Notes: generated from the sequence alone by a model not told the origin. A DNA stretch of 64,000 nucleotides from Leptospira venezuelensis (GCF_002150035.1 NZ_NETS01000010.1:682001-746000); one strand, 5' to 3'. Positions 1-9,021 are shown, numbered from the stretch's first letter. A program made the numbers and translations.

Positions 1-1046
1 AGATTGTCTACAGCACCTTTTTGGAGCAGAAGTCCTCGAATAATCTCTCTATCACTTAGATCGTAATAAACTCCCAGTTCTGCTGGTGACTTACCCATAA
101 TCTCTTCGTTAGTTTTGCCAATCAAACTTAAGAATACATCATTTGCATCTAGATAAGTTCCATCCGCCTTAGATAAGGTGATTGCAGTGGGATTCAATCG
201 AATGATCTGGTTTAGTATTTCTTGGTTCTCTTTTAATTCATCTAAAAGTTTTTGTTTTTCTACTTCTTCCTTTACCCTGTCAGTGATTGGAACGGTAATC
301 GTAAGAAGTTTTAAAGAACCTGCATATTCAATTGGGTGAGCAGAGAAGAGTCCCCAAAATTCCTCTCCCAATTTATTAGTAAAACGTAATTCTATATCTC
401 TGACAAAGCCTTCTTTTTTGATAGCTTCTACTATATCTGCTCTTGTTTCAGCAGAACTCCAGAAACCAAGTTCCAACGCACTTTTACCGACAATTTCATT
501 TTCAGAATACTTTACCTGAATACAGAATTGTCTGTTTACTTTTAGATATTTACCTGTTTCGATTTCAGTGATCGCCATAGGCAAAGGGTTCATGTCGAAA
601 AATTTCTCGAGAGCCCTCCATCCTATCTCTGGATGAGTTATATCTTCTTTAGAAAGTTCACTTTGCTGTTTTGGAGAACGAATATGGATCCAAGTTGTAG
701 TTTCTGAATCTGGTTCACTGTGGATTTTAAAACCTTGGCAATAAAAGGTTCTGATCTCTTTGCTCTTAAGTAAAAAATAACCTAAATACCAATTAGTCTT
801 CTCTTCTTTTTTGAGATTTTCAAAAACCCCGCTATGAATATCTGAGATAAGATTGAAATCTATCTCTTTCAGCTCTTTGTCAGAATAGCCCAAGATCTGT
901 AAAGCAGCCGGATTCGCCTCGATCAGATTTCCTGAAGAAGAGAATACAAGTACTCCGTCTCCGATCCTTTCGAAAAACTGCCTAAGGATATTGATCTGTG
1001 AAAGGGAAGATTCCAAACTTTTATCACCGAGAGAATAAACCCTCAA
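1..1046 (-). CDS. Multi-PAS-domain sensor protein, probably histidine kinase (3' part outside window)
   Basis: The reverse strand is open from a TTG at 1046 to the window edge, with an in-frame stop just upstream of that TTG. The translation shows three PAS-like modules: residues about 15-130 ('ERIGDGVLVFSSSGNLIEAN'), about 165-290 ('FFDMNPLPMAITEIETGKYL') and about 300 to the edge ('LNPTAITLSKADGTYLDAN'). Each has the usual 'N..A/F....Y/K..E..G' pattern. The first two are soluble with no membrane segment, so this looks like a cytoplasmic sensor. PAS chains of this kind usually precede a histidine kinase, GGDEF or SpoIIE output, but the output domain lies beyond base 1. The start is uncertain because no clear ribosome binding site is visible. 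Confidence 0.75.
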   Translation of the reverse strand, partial: MRVYSLGDKSLESSLSQINILRQFFERIGDGVLVFSSSGNLIEANPAALQILGYSDKELKEIDFNLISDIHSGVFENLKKEEKTNWYLGYFLLKSKEIRTFYCQGFKIHSEPDSETTTWIHIRSPKQQSELSKEDITHPEIGWRALEKFFDMNPLPMAITEIETGKYLKVNRQFCIQVKYSENEIVGKSALELGFWSSAETRADIVEAIKKEGFVRDIELRFTNKLGEEFWGLFSAHPIEYAGSLKLLTITVPITDRVKEEVEKQKLLDELKENQEILNQIIRLNPTAITLSKADGTYLDANDVFLSLIGKTNEEIMGKSPAELGVYYDLSDREIIRGLLLQKGAVDN

Positions 1047-1161
1047 ATACTAATGGACTAAATAACGCTAGAAACTACTTTTCTAAAACTTTCATTTTTT
1101 TTCCAAAATTCAAGAAAGTTGCAATCCTAAAGGACGCGTTACTCGAAAAGGCCTACCTACT

Positions 1162-4155
1162 ATGGAATTATTAATCGGTTTATTAGCATTCTTTGCTGGC
1201 ATATTCTACCTTATCATTCCGTTCGTTTTATTATCCAAGATCAATGGACTTTTAGAAAGGATCAAAGATCTGGAAAATCAATCAAAGGAGAAGGGATCTT
1301 CTACCCTTCTTGAAACTCAGATAGAAAAGAAAAAACCACCTATCAAGGAAGAAAAGCCTATCTTAGTAAAAGAAACAATCTCTGAAACTAAGAAAGAACT
1401 CCCTTCTTCCAAGCCAGCTGAGAAAACGCCAAAACCTGCTGCAGTTGTACCTCCAACTATTATAAAACAAGAACCTCAACCTATAGCTAAAAAATCTGAA
1501 GCTTGGGAGAAATTTGAGAAACAGATCGCGAACAATTGGACCGGGATTTTAGGGACAATCATACTTGTGATGGGGGTTGGATTCTTAGGAATTTATGCCG
1601 CTTTAAACATGTCTCCTTTCTTCAGATTCCTAATGGTATTAGGGATTGGTATTGGCTTATTTATAATCTCTGTTCTTCTAATTAAAAAAGAATTCTGGGA
1701 GCAAATTGGTTATTGGATCCGAAGTGGTTCAGGTGCAGTTATCTTATTCTCTTGTATCGCCGCAGTTTCAATACCGGGAATGAAATGGATAGAATCTGAA
1801 TTTTTTGCTCTCATTTTAGTCATCGCTGGAATTTTAGTGAACTTAGGACTTGCTTGGCAAACATCTCAACAAAAGTTTGCAAGCTTACATATTGTATTAA
1901 GTTTAATTTCTTTAGCAATCCTTCCGTTAAGCACTCTGATATTCTTCTTAGCGGTTGGAGTTTCCGCTTTCAGTGTGGTTCTATCTTATAAGTCTAATTG
2001 GGAATTCCATTTAATACAAACTGCCGTATCTTTTTTAATTTTAAATTTTCTTTATAAAGGACATTTCTCAGAACAGCTATATGTATTTAGTTCTCCTCAG
2101 TCCAGAATCTGGGGAATTTTAGGAACTCTTGTAGTTGGAATTCCATCCATTTTAGCTCATTATAGAAAAGTATATTCTTCTGCAAGTATACAACGTCTTC
2201 CTTTTATTACTCATTTAATTGTATGGGCTGGGATTGGTTTAGGTTTGTCCGTATATTCTACAGGGTCAAAATGGAATCCACCTGTATTAATCAGTGTTTC
2301 GATCGGACTATTTTTCTGGGCAAGAACAGCTCGAGAAAAATTAAACATTCGTTGGTTATATCTAACTGATACTTTAGTTTCTTTGGCTCTTGCTTCTATC
2401 GGGATCTTATTACTCACTCGATGGGAAGTGGATCTATTCCTGATCAATGTGTATGTTTCTATTCTGTTCTCTATCTTCTTCGTAGTAAGTGCGGAAGAGA
2501 AAGAAAATTTACTAAAGAATATTGGAGCTATTCTTCTTCATATCTCCTGGGTCTGGTATATTCTTATTCTGGTCATAAAATACTTCGGTGGCTTCAACCT
2601 CGGAACTTGGCCAATCGTTATCACAACTATTGTAATGATCATCCTTACGTTCTTGATCCAATTTTATGACGAGATACGAAACAAAGAAACCTCCGTAGCA
2701 AGTGATGACGTTTACTCGATCGGAGGGGAAGATAGAATTTCTCCTTCAGGGATTTTTTCAGGCTTATTAGCATCTGCTACTTGTTTCCAATTATTCGACT
2801 GGAAACATTCGGAGCTATATCTTCCAGTATTCGGGATCATTTTGTTGGTTATCCGACAAAGCAGGAATTGGAATGGTTTAGGGGTTGGGATCTTCTTCTT
2901 TGTCGCAGCTTTACACTTTGAAGTGATCTATCGGATTTATTCTTTAGAAAGATGGGAAGTTTTACTAAGAGATCTTCCTACAATTCTATTCTGTTTCTTG
3001 ATGATTCCTCTTTCTAAAATGAAGATTGGTTCTGACAGGACTAGATATTTTTCATCTCCAGGAGCAATCCTTCTCTCTTTACATATTGTATTCTTAGCAT
3101 ATTGGACTACCCAAAGTGTTTCTCCTTTTCTACCAGGAATACTATGGCTTCTTCTCTCTTTAGTTTATTTGGAAACCAAAAACTTTTTTTCAGAAAGAGA
3201 GAAAGAATGGGAAAATACCTGGAAGTCTTCTATCAATTTTGCGGGACCTGTCTGGCAATTTTTTGCGCTAACATTCGTTGGATTATTCCTTGGCGCTCAT
3301 ATTCTGGTCCATTTACAATCAGAACTTTATGTAGGTATTTTTAAGATAAGACTTCTGATCCAAGCACTGGCTGTAGGAGTATTTATATATTGGGCAAACA
3401 GTCCTAATCCTAAAAAAGAAACTCCAAATTACTGGAACTCCCTTTTACCATTATTCTGGGAATTGACTGGAATCTTTATTACAGCGATTATTGCATTAGA
3501 AATACCGAATACATGGCTCCCTGTTGCATGGATAGTTTGGGCATTCTTCCTAAATCAAATTAGCTTAAAAACTTCCTGGGAAATTTCCAGGTTTAGGTTT
3601 TATTCTATTTGTTTTTATTGGTATTCCTGTATCCATGTTGCTTTCATTTCCAGTTCATCTCTGACTCCTTCTGTATATTGGGCGAACCGAGAATGGTTAG
3701 GAGGACTCACTGGGATCATATTACAGATCTCTTATTTAGTAAGAATCCAGCTCCTTCCTCCATACCAAGGGATAGAAGCAGAAGGTTATCCCGGCAACAT
3801 TAGAAAACTTTCCGAAAGATTGGATCAAAAATCCGACTATATTATATTCTATCCTTTGTTTGCAGCAGGAGCATTCTTCCTCTTCTGGAGTTTTGATTCT
3901 TCCCTCTTAACTCTATTATGGATGGTAGAAGTGTTCATCGTTTTCTTAATGGGACTTATTTTGAAAAAAGAACATTTCCGTTACGTGTCATTAGTTGCTA
4001 TGATCGTGTGTTTACTTAGATTGATCTTCTGGGATCTTTCTCAATCTTCTACAATCACTCGTGCTTTGGTATTTCTGGGAGTCGGAGGAATACTTATATT
4101 AATGAATACTCTTTATGGTAAATTTGGAAATAGGGAGAAAATAGATGCTCCGTAA
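1162..4155 (+). CDS. DUF2339-family polytopic membrane protein
   Basis: 997-residue protein. An N-terminal membrane helix (about 3-25) is followed by a Lys/Pro/Glu-rich cytoplasmic linker (about 30-110), then the family block 'NNWTGILGTIILVMGVGF' (about 123-140), then more than 20 hydrophobic segments to the C-terminus. This layout is that of DUF2339 (COG5373) membrane proteins, whose biochemical role is unknown. The start is an ATG preceded by AAGG. The stop overlaps the next gene by 11 bases, indicating coupled translation with the M48 peptidase. Function cannot be assigned; a role in the envelope is only inferred from topology. Confidence 0.85.
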   Translation: MELLIGLLAFFAGIFYLIIPFVLLSKINGLLERIKDLENQSKEKGSSTLLETQIEKKKPPIKEEKPILVKETISETKKELPSSKPAEKTPKPAAVVPPTIIKQEPQPIAKKSEAWEKFEKQIANNWTGILGTIILVMGVGFLGIYAALNMSPFFRFLMVLGIGIGLFIISVLLIKKEFWEQIGYWIRSGSGAVILFSCIAAVSIPGMKWIESEFFALILVIAGILVNLGLAWQTSQQKFASLHIVLSLISLAILPLSTLIFFLAVGVSAFSVVLSYKSNWEFHLIQTAVSFLILNFLYKGHFSEQLYVFSSPQSRIWGILGTLVVGIPSILAHYRKVYSSASIQRLPFITHLIVWAGIGLGLSVYSTGSKWNPPVLISVSIGLFFWARTAREKLNIRWLYLTDTLVSLALASIGILLLTRWEVDLFLINVYVSILFSIFFVVSAEEKENLLKNIGAILLHISWVWYILILVIKYFGGFNLGTWPIVITTIVMIILTFLIQFYDEIRNKETSVASDDVYSIGGEDRISPSGIFSGLLASATCFQLFDWKHSELYLPVFGIILLVIRQSRNWNGLGVGIFFFVAALHFEVIYRIYSLERWEVLLRDLPTILFCFLMIPLSKMKIGSDRTRYFSSPGAILLSLHIVFLAYWTTQSVSPFLPGILWLLLSLVYLETKNFFSEREKEWENTWKSSINFAGPVWQFFALTFVGLFLGAHILVHLQSELYVGIFKIRLLIQALAVGVFIYWANSPNPKKETPNYWNSLLPLFWELTGIFITAIIALEIPNTWLPVAWIVWAFFLNQISLKTSWEISRFRFYSICFYWYSCIHVAFISSSSLTPSVYWANREWLGGLTGIILQISYLVRIQLLPPYQGIEAEGYPGNIRKLSERLDQKSDYIIFYPLFAAGAFFLFWSFDSSLLTLLWMVEVFIVFLMGLILKKEHFRYVSLVAMIVCLLRLIFWDLSQSSTITRALVFLGVGGILILMNTLYGKFGNREKIDAP

Positions 4156-5029
4156 TCGATTATTATTCTTTGTCATACTTTTGGCCTCCGGAGTTGCCAT
4201 TTCATTTTTAGCAGTAAAGAGTAAGGCGAATGTAGAGATGCCAGCCACTCTTTCTCCGGCATTTCAATTGCTTGGGAAACCCATCAAAACCTTGGATCGT
4301 TCCCTTACAAAGATTATGCCCATTAGCGATTTAGATGAGAAGAAGCTGGGGGATTCCGTTGCATTCCGTTATGAATCTTATGCAGACGAAAAAGATCCGG
4401 ATCTGATCTATTTAAGAAGTTTGGTATCTAACCTTACGGTCGGAAAAAACAAAAGATTCGAATATAGGATTTTCGTAATGGATTCATCCGTTCCGAATGC
4501 TTATGCAATGCCTGGAGGGATCTTATTCGTAACTAAAGGACTTCTTTCTATGGTAAGTTCAGAAGCAGAATTAGTTGCAGTGATTGGACATGAAATCGGT
4601 CACGTTGAACTTTCCCACTGCATGGATATGGTCAGAGGAGAATTATTAGCAAAGAAGATCGGCGCTTCTACACTCGGAGAGCTCGCCGACATGACTGCTG
4701 CATTACTTTTAAAACCTTCTTTCGGTAAAAACCAAGAAGATGAAGCAGACTCTTACGGTTACGATCTATTACTGAGAGAATATTACGATCCGTTCGCAAT
4801 GGGTAGAACTTTTCTAAAACTACAGGAAGCAAGCGGCGGAAAGGAAAATGCAGCTTCTCCAATCCAAGAATATTTTATGACTCATCCTTATCTTTCTCAT
4901 CGCTCTGAAAAATTTACTGAGAAGGCTAAACGAGAAGATGAGGGCCAATATTATGTAGGAAAGAAAAACTTAAAAAAACGGGTCAGCCGTTACGATGACG
5001 AACTCGATCAAGAATTCGTAAAGTACTAA
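4145..5029 (+). CDS. M48-family membrane-anchored zinc metallopeptidase
   Basis: 294 residues. One N-terminal hydrophobic helix (about 5-24) serves as signal or anchor. The catalytic zinc motif HEIGH lies at about 149-153 in 'VIGHEIGHVELSHC', with the third ligand expected in 'EDEADSYGYDLL' near residue 200. The upstream 'NAYAMPGGILFVTKGLL' is the typical M48 substrate-strand region. This matches the single-pass M48C/BepA-like peptidases that act in the periplasm on misassembled outer-membrane proteins. It overlaps the DUF2339 gene by 11 bases, so the two are probably one transcript. All catalytic residues appear present. Substrate unknown. Confidence 0.9.
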   Translation: MLRNRLLFFVILLASGVAISFLAVKSKANVEMPATLSPAFQLLGKPIKTLDRSLTKIMPISDLDEKKLGDSVAFRYESYADEKDPDLIYLRSLVSNLTVGKNKRFEYRIFVMDSSVPNAYAMPGGILFVTKGLLSMVSSEAELVAVIGHEIGHVELSHCMDMVRGELLAKKIGASTLGELADMTAALLLKPSFGKNQEDEADSYGYDLLLREYYDPFAMGRTFLKLQEASGGKENAASPIQEYFMTHPYLSHRSEKFTEKAKREDEGQYYVGKKNLKKRVSRYDDELDQEFVKY

Positions 5030-5138
5030 GGGATTCTTCTTACAAGTTTCAAATTTTATAACTTCGAATAAAATCTAAAAATCCGGAAACGTTCGGGAAT
5101 TTTCTCGAACGGAAAAAGGTCTTACCTTCGGAGTTTTT

Positions 5139-5822
5139 ATGAAAAAGATATTATTCGGGTGCATATTATTATTCGCTAGTTTAGGTTCCGCATTTGCAGA
5201 ACAAGAAAAGGTTCTGATTGTCAGTGGGTTCTCTAAAGTCGCCGTTCCCGTAGAACTTATAGAAATACGTATTGGAGTAGAAACAGAAGCAAAAACCGCA
5301 GAAGAAGCTCATGAAAAAACTTCTGCAAAGACTGATTCTCTCGTAAAATATCTCAAAAAACAGTCCTTACATTCGTTACAGACAGAAGCAATCCGTCTTC
5401 AAACAATTTATGAGTATCCTAAGTCTGGAGCGAGACAGATCAAAGGTTATGTAGCGTCCAATACAGTTTTAATAAGATCTAAAGTAGAATCTGCAGGTAA
5501 ACTTATAGATGAATCCATTCAAAATGGAGCAAATCAAATTCTTGGGATCCGATTGCAGGCAACGGATGCAAATTTAGAAAAGGCTTCTCAAGAAGCTTTG
5601 CAGTTAGCCGCGAAGGATGCTCGCAAAAAAGCTGATATTATTCTCTCAGCACTCGGTTTGAAATTTAAGGATTTTGTAGAGATTAGAGCCGACTTCCAAG
5701 AAATTTCCGAACCACTTCCTATGATGGATGGTTTTCAAACTATGAGCGCAAAATCTGCGACTCCAATCGAAGCTGGAAATTTATTTCGTGAAGCGAAGAT
5801 CTTATTGAAAGTTTCTTATTAA
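5139..5822 (+). CDS. SIMPL-domain (DUF541) periplasmic protein
   Basis: 227 residues with a clean signal peptide ending near 'SAFA' (about residue 20). The body carries the SIMPL/DUF541 pattern: an N-terminal 'VSGFSKVAVPVELIEIRIGVET', a helical 'KTAEEAHEKTSAKTDSLVKY' and a C-terminal 'ALQLAAKDARKKADIILSAL'. The family (for example BP26 of Brucella and YggE of E. coli) forms periplasmic oligomers linked to oxidative-stress tolerance, with mechanism unclear. It sits 109 bases after the M48 gene in the same direction. A weak hairpin (CGTTCG/CGAACG) lies in the gap, so co-transcription is possible but not certain. Confidence 0.88.
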   Translation: MKKILFGCILLFASLGSAFAEQEKVLIVSGFSKVAVPVELIEIRIGVETEAKTAEEAHEKTSAKTDSLVKYLKKQSLHSLQTEAIRLQTIYEYPKSGARQIKGYVASNTVLIRSKVESAGKLIDESIQNGANQILGIRLQATDANLEKASQEALQLAAKDARKKADIILSALGLKFKDFVEIRADFQEISEPLPMMDGFQTMSAKSATPIEAGNLFREAKILLKVSY

Positions 5823-5960
5823 AAAATCAGCAAATAAGTGAAAAAAATCTGTCTTTTCAATCGGTTATATGGGTATGGTATTTATGGATTGTTACCTAAG
5901 TACCAATAACCCGGTAAATAGTTAACATATATCCAATTCTCTTCACTATTCTCACTACGT

Positions 5961-6002
5961 GAGCGGCCCTTTCGGGGGCCGCTCCGGTCTTTTGTTTTTT
6001 TC
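5961..6002 (+). terminator. Rho-independent terminator after the SIMPL gene
   Basis: A perfect 9-bp GC-rich stem, GAGCGGCCC / GGGCCGCTC (5961-5969 with 5976-5984), has a 6-base loop and is followed by a T-rich tail with seven consecutive T at its end. It lies 139 bases past the SIMPL stop and just before the start of the next gene, so it insulates the beta-barrel gene. It also argues against the longer upstream start (5959) for that gene, which would have to be translated through the stem. Confidence 0.85.
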
Positions 6003-6060
6003 CTTGCTCTCTTCTAGAATAATTGGTGTTTTGGGAAAAAAATTATTACTCTGGCACCTC

Positions 6061-7221
6061 ATGAAAAAAAAGATTCTAGCTTTATTGGCAACTTATCTAG
6101 TTTGCTTTTCTTTATTCGGACAACCAACAAATCCGAATAATCAAAGGCAGCCTAAAAATCAACCTACGAACAATAATCAACAGCAACCGCCTCAAGACCA
6201 AACTCCTATAGGAGGAAGCAACTCTTCTAACTCTTCCTCAAGTAATAGTAGTTCATATGGAAATGGTTTATTACATATTTTGGAATTAGATGGAGTTGCA
6301 GGAAGCCTGAACCAAGGCGGGCCTCAATCTATTAACGGAATCTTAAATAGTGTTAGGATTGCAGGAAGCGCATTAGGTGGAACTCCTGAATTTTTCAAAG
6401 AAGATAGTAAAACGACTCCGAGCGGAGGCTTTCCTAAGATCAGATATTCGCATCAATTATCAGATAATACCTTTATTGGTATCGTGGCCTCTTTGGGAGA
6501 AAAATCTATAACAGAAACTACTACGACTAGTACTTCTAATAGATACACCACTGATAAAATTACTACAACCACCAATGAGTGGAAAGTAAAGTACGGCTGG
6601 GGTCCTTTAAACTTAAACACTTCGAATAATATAAGTTATGAATTTTCAATCGGATATGGGCAAGGTAAAACAAGTGGAGACTATTCCAATTTCGGACTCA
6701 AACTCCCTGGTTTTAGCTCAGGAAGTTCGGATGGAATGTCAGGTTATGCGATTGGATTTGGAGATCTTAGATATAATATCACTACACTTTCTTTGGATTA
6801 CGGTGTCGCAGTCCCTATGTGGAGTTGGATGAACTGGTACTTCCGTGGTGATACAAGCTTCTTCTGGGGAACATTATCATTAAGTTCTGCGCAGTTAGGC
6901 GTAAATACAGGAGCTACTGCCGGCGCATATAACGGTTTAGACTTTAATGCGTTCAAATCTAAGGACGGATTCTTTGCGGGAGCTTCCGGATTTACTATGA
7001 CTTTCGAAACAGGTTTTGTAATTAAACCTTTTGAAACATTTGGGATCAGATTTGGTGGTTTCTACCAACTTACCTATTTCAGTGTAGGAGAAGTAAAGGG
7101 ACCTTCCATATCCGGAGGCCGACTTGTAGAAGCAAGTACAGTCCCTAATTTAAGCTCTACTACAGATAACGAGCAGTTCGGAAATTACGGAGGAACAGTA
7201 GGGTTAGTTAAGAATCTATAG
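6061..7221 (+). CDS. Exported Asn/Ser/Gly-rich probable outer-membrane beta-barrel protein
   Basis: 386 residues from the ATG at 6061, which begins a clear signal peptide ('MKKKILALLATYLVCFSLFG'). Residues about 22-70 are a low-complexity Asn/Gln/Pro/Ser linker. The rest is rich in Gly, Ser, Thr and aromatic residues in alternating patterns, with a glycine-rich 'GGFYQLTYFSVGEVKG' near the end; this suggests transmembrane beta strands. No family was recognised. A strong terminator lies immediately upstream, so it probably has its own promoter within 6003-6060. The stop codon falls inside a 23-bp inverted repeat shared with the convergent gene. Function unknown. Confidence 0.72.
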   Translation: MKKKILALLATYLVCFSLFGQPTNPNNQRQPKNQPTNNNQQQPPQDQTPIGGSNSSNSSSSNSSSYGNGLLHILELDGVAGSLNQGGPQSINGILNSVRIAGSALGGTPEFFKEDSKTTPSGGFPKIRYSHQLSDNTFIGIVASLGEKSITETTTTSTSNRYTTDKITTTTNEWKVKYGWGPLNLNTSNNISYEFSIGYGQGKTSGDYSNFGLKLPGFSSGSSDGMSGYAIGFGDLRYNITTLSLDYGVAVPMWSWMNWYFRGDTSFFWGTLSLSSAQLGVNTGATAGAYNGLDFNAFKSKDGFFAGASGFTMTFETGFVIKPFETFGIRFGGFYQLTYFSVGEVKGPSISGGRLVEASTVPNLSSTTDNEQFGNYGGTVGLVKNL

Positions 7222-7272
7222 TCCGCAAAGCGGGCTTCAAGAGCCTGGACCTGTTGGGACAGGCTCTTATAA
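7221..7272 (+). repeat. Two-hairpin intergenic repeat, copy 1
   Basis: Hairpin one is GTCCGC-AAA-GCGGGC. It is followed by CTTC and then hairpin two, AAGAGCCTG (7239-7247) with CAGGCTCTT (7260-7268), ending ATAA. A second copy with the same architecture but different stem bases is at 47534-47584; the two share CGGGCTTCAAGAGC and GCTCTTATAA exactly. Conservation of pairing with different stem sequence suggests selection on structure. Confidence 0.65.
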
Positions 7273-7284
7273 TATTCTTCTCAA

Positions 7285-7316
7285 AAAACCCGGAGGCTGA
7301 AAAATTTCCGGGTTTT
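7285..7316. terminator. Bidirectional terminator between convergent genes
   Basis: The stem AAAACCCGGA (7285-7294) pairs with TCCGGGTTTT (7307-7316), flanked by A-rich and T-rich ends so that it can act on both strands. It lies midway between the barrel gene and the minus-strand flagellar/CsrA operon. Confidence 0.75.
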
Positions 7317-7379
7317 ATCTATCATAATAAGTTTCGGAACGGACTATAGTCGCGTTTCTCCTGAAGCCCGCTTTGCGGA

Positions 7380-8264
7380 CTATAATTCTTTTAGAATTTC
7401 CGCCTTCTTCTTTTCGTATTCCTGTTTAGAGATCAATCCCTTATCTAAAAGTTCCTGTAAAGTTCTCAATCGGTCTTCTATCGTTTTTGGGATTTTTTTA
7501 GTCGGAGTTCCAACATTCTTCTTAGATGGAATTGCGGTCCAAAATCCGGTTTTTACAATGAGACGATTTTTTACATCTTCTCCTTCTGTAGTAAATGTAA
7601 GATATTCTAAACCTTCCGGACGGATCTCTGGAAGATAAATAGAATTACGGGAAGAAGGTTCCGGCTTAGAGATAGGAACCAAAGTCCAATCTCTAAAAGA
7701 ATAAGTGGTTTGAAAATCAAGGATTTGTCCTATTTCAGAAAATTCTAATACGATTCCTTCCGGACTATTTCTAATATAAAAAATGGTTCTTCTGATCCTA
7801 AGTCCAGGTCTGATAGGATCTTCTCTTTTAATAATGACTTGGTATGCTTGAGGAAGTCCGTCTGGAATTTCCGCCTCTGCCCTATATAATAATTCTCCAA
7901 GACGAGAGGATTCTTCTTCCGTAAATAATCTGATTGGTTCCGAATTAAAGACTCCCGTCTCCGAAACCCCTGTAAATTTAAAAAGTTTGTCCCATCTGGA
8001 AATGAACTCTGTCCTGTCCAATTGGTCCGGCCCTGCTCCAGTTAAAACTCCAGAAGCGATAGGCAACCAAGTCTCCGCTTGCAAGAAGATTGGAGTGTCC
8101 GAACTTTTTTTAAGATAATATAATACGATTGAATCCGAAGAGGAAGCCATTCCCTTTCTTTGGGAAGACAAACAGTGGATCGTAAATATAAGGGTGAGAA
8201 AGAAACCTAGAAGTTTAAGGTTTTTCTTTTTTGCCCGGATCGGTTTTTTTAAGCATGCTGCCAA
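7380..8264 (-). CDS. Lipoprotein with C-terminal SHOCT domain
   Basis: The frame is open up to 8330, but a TTG at 8264 preceded by GGAGGAA gives the best start. It yields a basic n-region, a hydrophobic stretch 'LGFFLTLIFTIHC' with a Leptospira-style relaxed lipobox, and a mature protein of about 265 residues. The final 35 residues ('IEDRLRTLQELLDKGLISKQ' onward) are a SHOCT domain, a short helical oligomerisation module. The middle (about residues 60-230) is a beta-rich unknown. Its 5' end overlaps csrA by 50 bases, so it is the last gene of the flgN-csrA operon. Function unknown. Confidence 0.78.
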   Translation of the reverse strand: MAACLKKPIRAKKKNLKLLGFFLTLIFTIHCLSSQRKGMASSSDSIVLYYLKKSSDTPIFLQAETWLPIASGVLTGAGPDQLDRTEFISRWDKLFKFTGVSETGVFNSEPIRLFTEEESSRLGELLYRAEAEIPDGLPQAYQVIIKREDPIRPGLRIRRTIFYIRNSPEGIVLEFSEIGQILDFQTTYSFRDWTLVPISKPEPSSRNSIYLPEIRPEGLEYLTFTTEGEDVKNRLIVKTGFWTAIPSKKNVGTPTKKIPKTIEDRLRTLQELLDKGLISKQEYEKKKAEILKEL

Positions 8265-8475
8265 TTTTTCCCAATTCCTCCGGCTTAATTTTCGCACCGG
8301 CGGCCTTCTTGTTCTCAGCCTGGATCTCACGATACACTTCCGCTCTATGTACGGAAACTTCTTTAGGGGCCTTAACTCCGATCTTTACCTGATCCCCTTT
8401 GATATCAACGATAACGATCTCGATATCGTCACCTATAATAATGGATTCGTTAGTACGCCTAGCTAGTACGAGCAC
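8215..8475 (-). CDS. csrA: Carbon storage regulator CsrA
   Basis: 86 residues, starting at a GTG directly after the fliW stop, with GGAG inside the fliW end serving as ribosome binding site. 'MLVLARRTNESIIIGDDIEI' and 'VKIGVKAPKEVSVHRAEVYREIQ' are the hallmark CsrA strands, including the RNA-binding 'VHR' motif. The C-terminal tail is longer than the E. coli protein (about 61 aa), as in other FliW-containing bacteria. CsrA binds GGA motifs in leader RNAs to block translation; in this lineage it is held in check by FliW. Adjacent to fliW and flgL, as in other spirochaetes and Bacillus. Confidence 0.97.
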   Translation of the reverse strand: MLVLARRTNESIIIGDDIEIVIVDIKGDQVKIGVKAPKEVSVHRAEVYREIQAENKKAAGAKIKPEELGKIGSMLKKTDPGKKEKP

Positions 8476-8925
8476 TTAGGACATCTCCACAGTGGCACTT
8501 TCCAAAATTCTTTCACGAACAGAATGGATCTCGTTACGTGATACGAATTGGCGACCTGTCAAATCAGTCTTATTAATCAAAATAGGGCCCTGCAGATTTG
8601 CTGTCATAGATGCAGGATCGTCGTTCGGAATCGTCACAATGACTAAGGTCAAAGCTTCTGAAACATCCTGCAACCCGATTTGAGAAAGTTCTTCTTGGCT
8701 CAAAATCGGTTTATATTCTTTTTTGAATAGAGAAGGTGGAATTACTACAAAAGCAAGGTCCACTTCGTCAATGGACTGTAGCCATTTGAATACAGACTCT
8801 TCGTCTTCTTCGATTAGGGCAAAACTTTTGTATCCCCCGAAACCTAGAAGTCCTTCCGGAAATTTGATAAGTTGTCGCTCAGAAACTTCTATTTTTCCGA
8901 AAGGTTTACTTTGGATCTCAATCAT
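8476..8925 (-). CDS. fliW: Flagellar assembly factor FliW
   Basis: 149 residues, full length for the family. It shows the FliW signatures 'KFPEGLLGFGGYKSFALIEE' and 'FVVIPPSLFKKEY', and the C-terminal 'GPILINKTDLTGRQFV'. FliW binds either free flagellin or CsrA; when flagellin is exported, FliW frees to bind CsrA and relieves repression of flagellin translation. The stop TAA abuts the csrA GTG start, so the pair is translated in fixed proportion. Confidence 0.96.
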   Translation of the reverse strand: MIEIQSKPFGKIEVSERQLIKFPEGLLGFGGYKSFALIEEDEESVFKWLQSIDEVDLAFVVIPPSLFKKEYKPILSQEELSQIGLQDVSEALTLVIVTIPNDDPASMTANLQGPILINKTDLTGRQFVSRNEIHSVRERILESATVEMS

Positions 8926-9021
8926 CGACCGACCTGTTTTTCAGAGCAATGCTCTAAGTTTATACTTTTTTCAAATCACTACAAGAAGAATTCCCAAAAC
9001 TAATATTGGGACATCCAACTC

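Larger units (their letters stand above)
7217..7384. repeat. 168-bp element bounded by 23-bp perfect inverted repeats, holding both convergent stop codons
   Basis: Bases 7217-7239 (beginning TATAGTCCGCAAAGCGGG) are the exact reverse complement of 7362-7384. The TAG stop of the plus-strand barrel gene (7219-7221) and the TAG of the minus-strand SHOCT lipoprotein (7380-7382) occupy equivalent positions in the two arms. Inside the element are the two-hairpin repeat (7221-7272) and a terminator stem (7285-7316). It has no coding capacity. It could be a MITE- or REP-like insertion or a purpose-built bidirectional terminator. Confidence 0.8.

Noticed and set aside
5095..5125. CGTTCG/CGAACG hairpin before the SIMPL gene
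   Set aside because: Only six base pairs and followed by A rather than T, so not reliably a terminator.
5959..6060. Longer upstream start for the barrel protein
   Set aside because: Translation would pass through a strong terminator stem at 5961-5984, while the ATG at 6061 begins a proper signal peptide.
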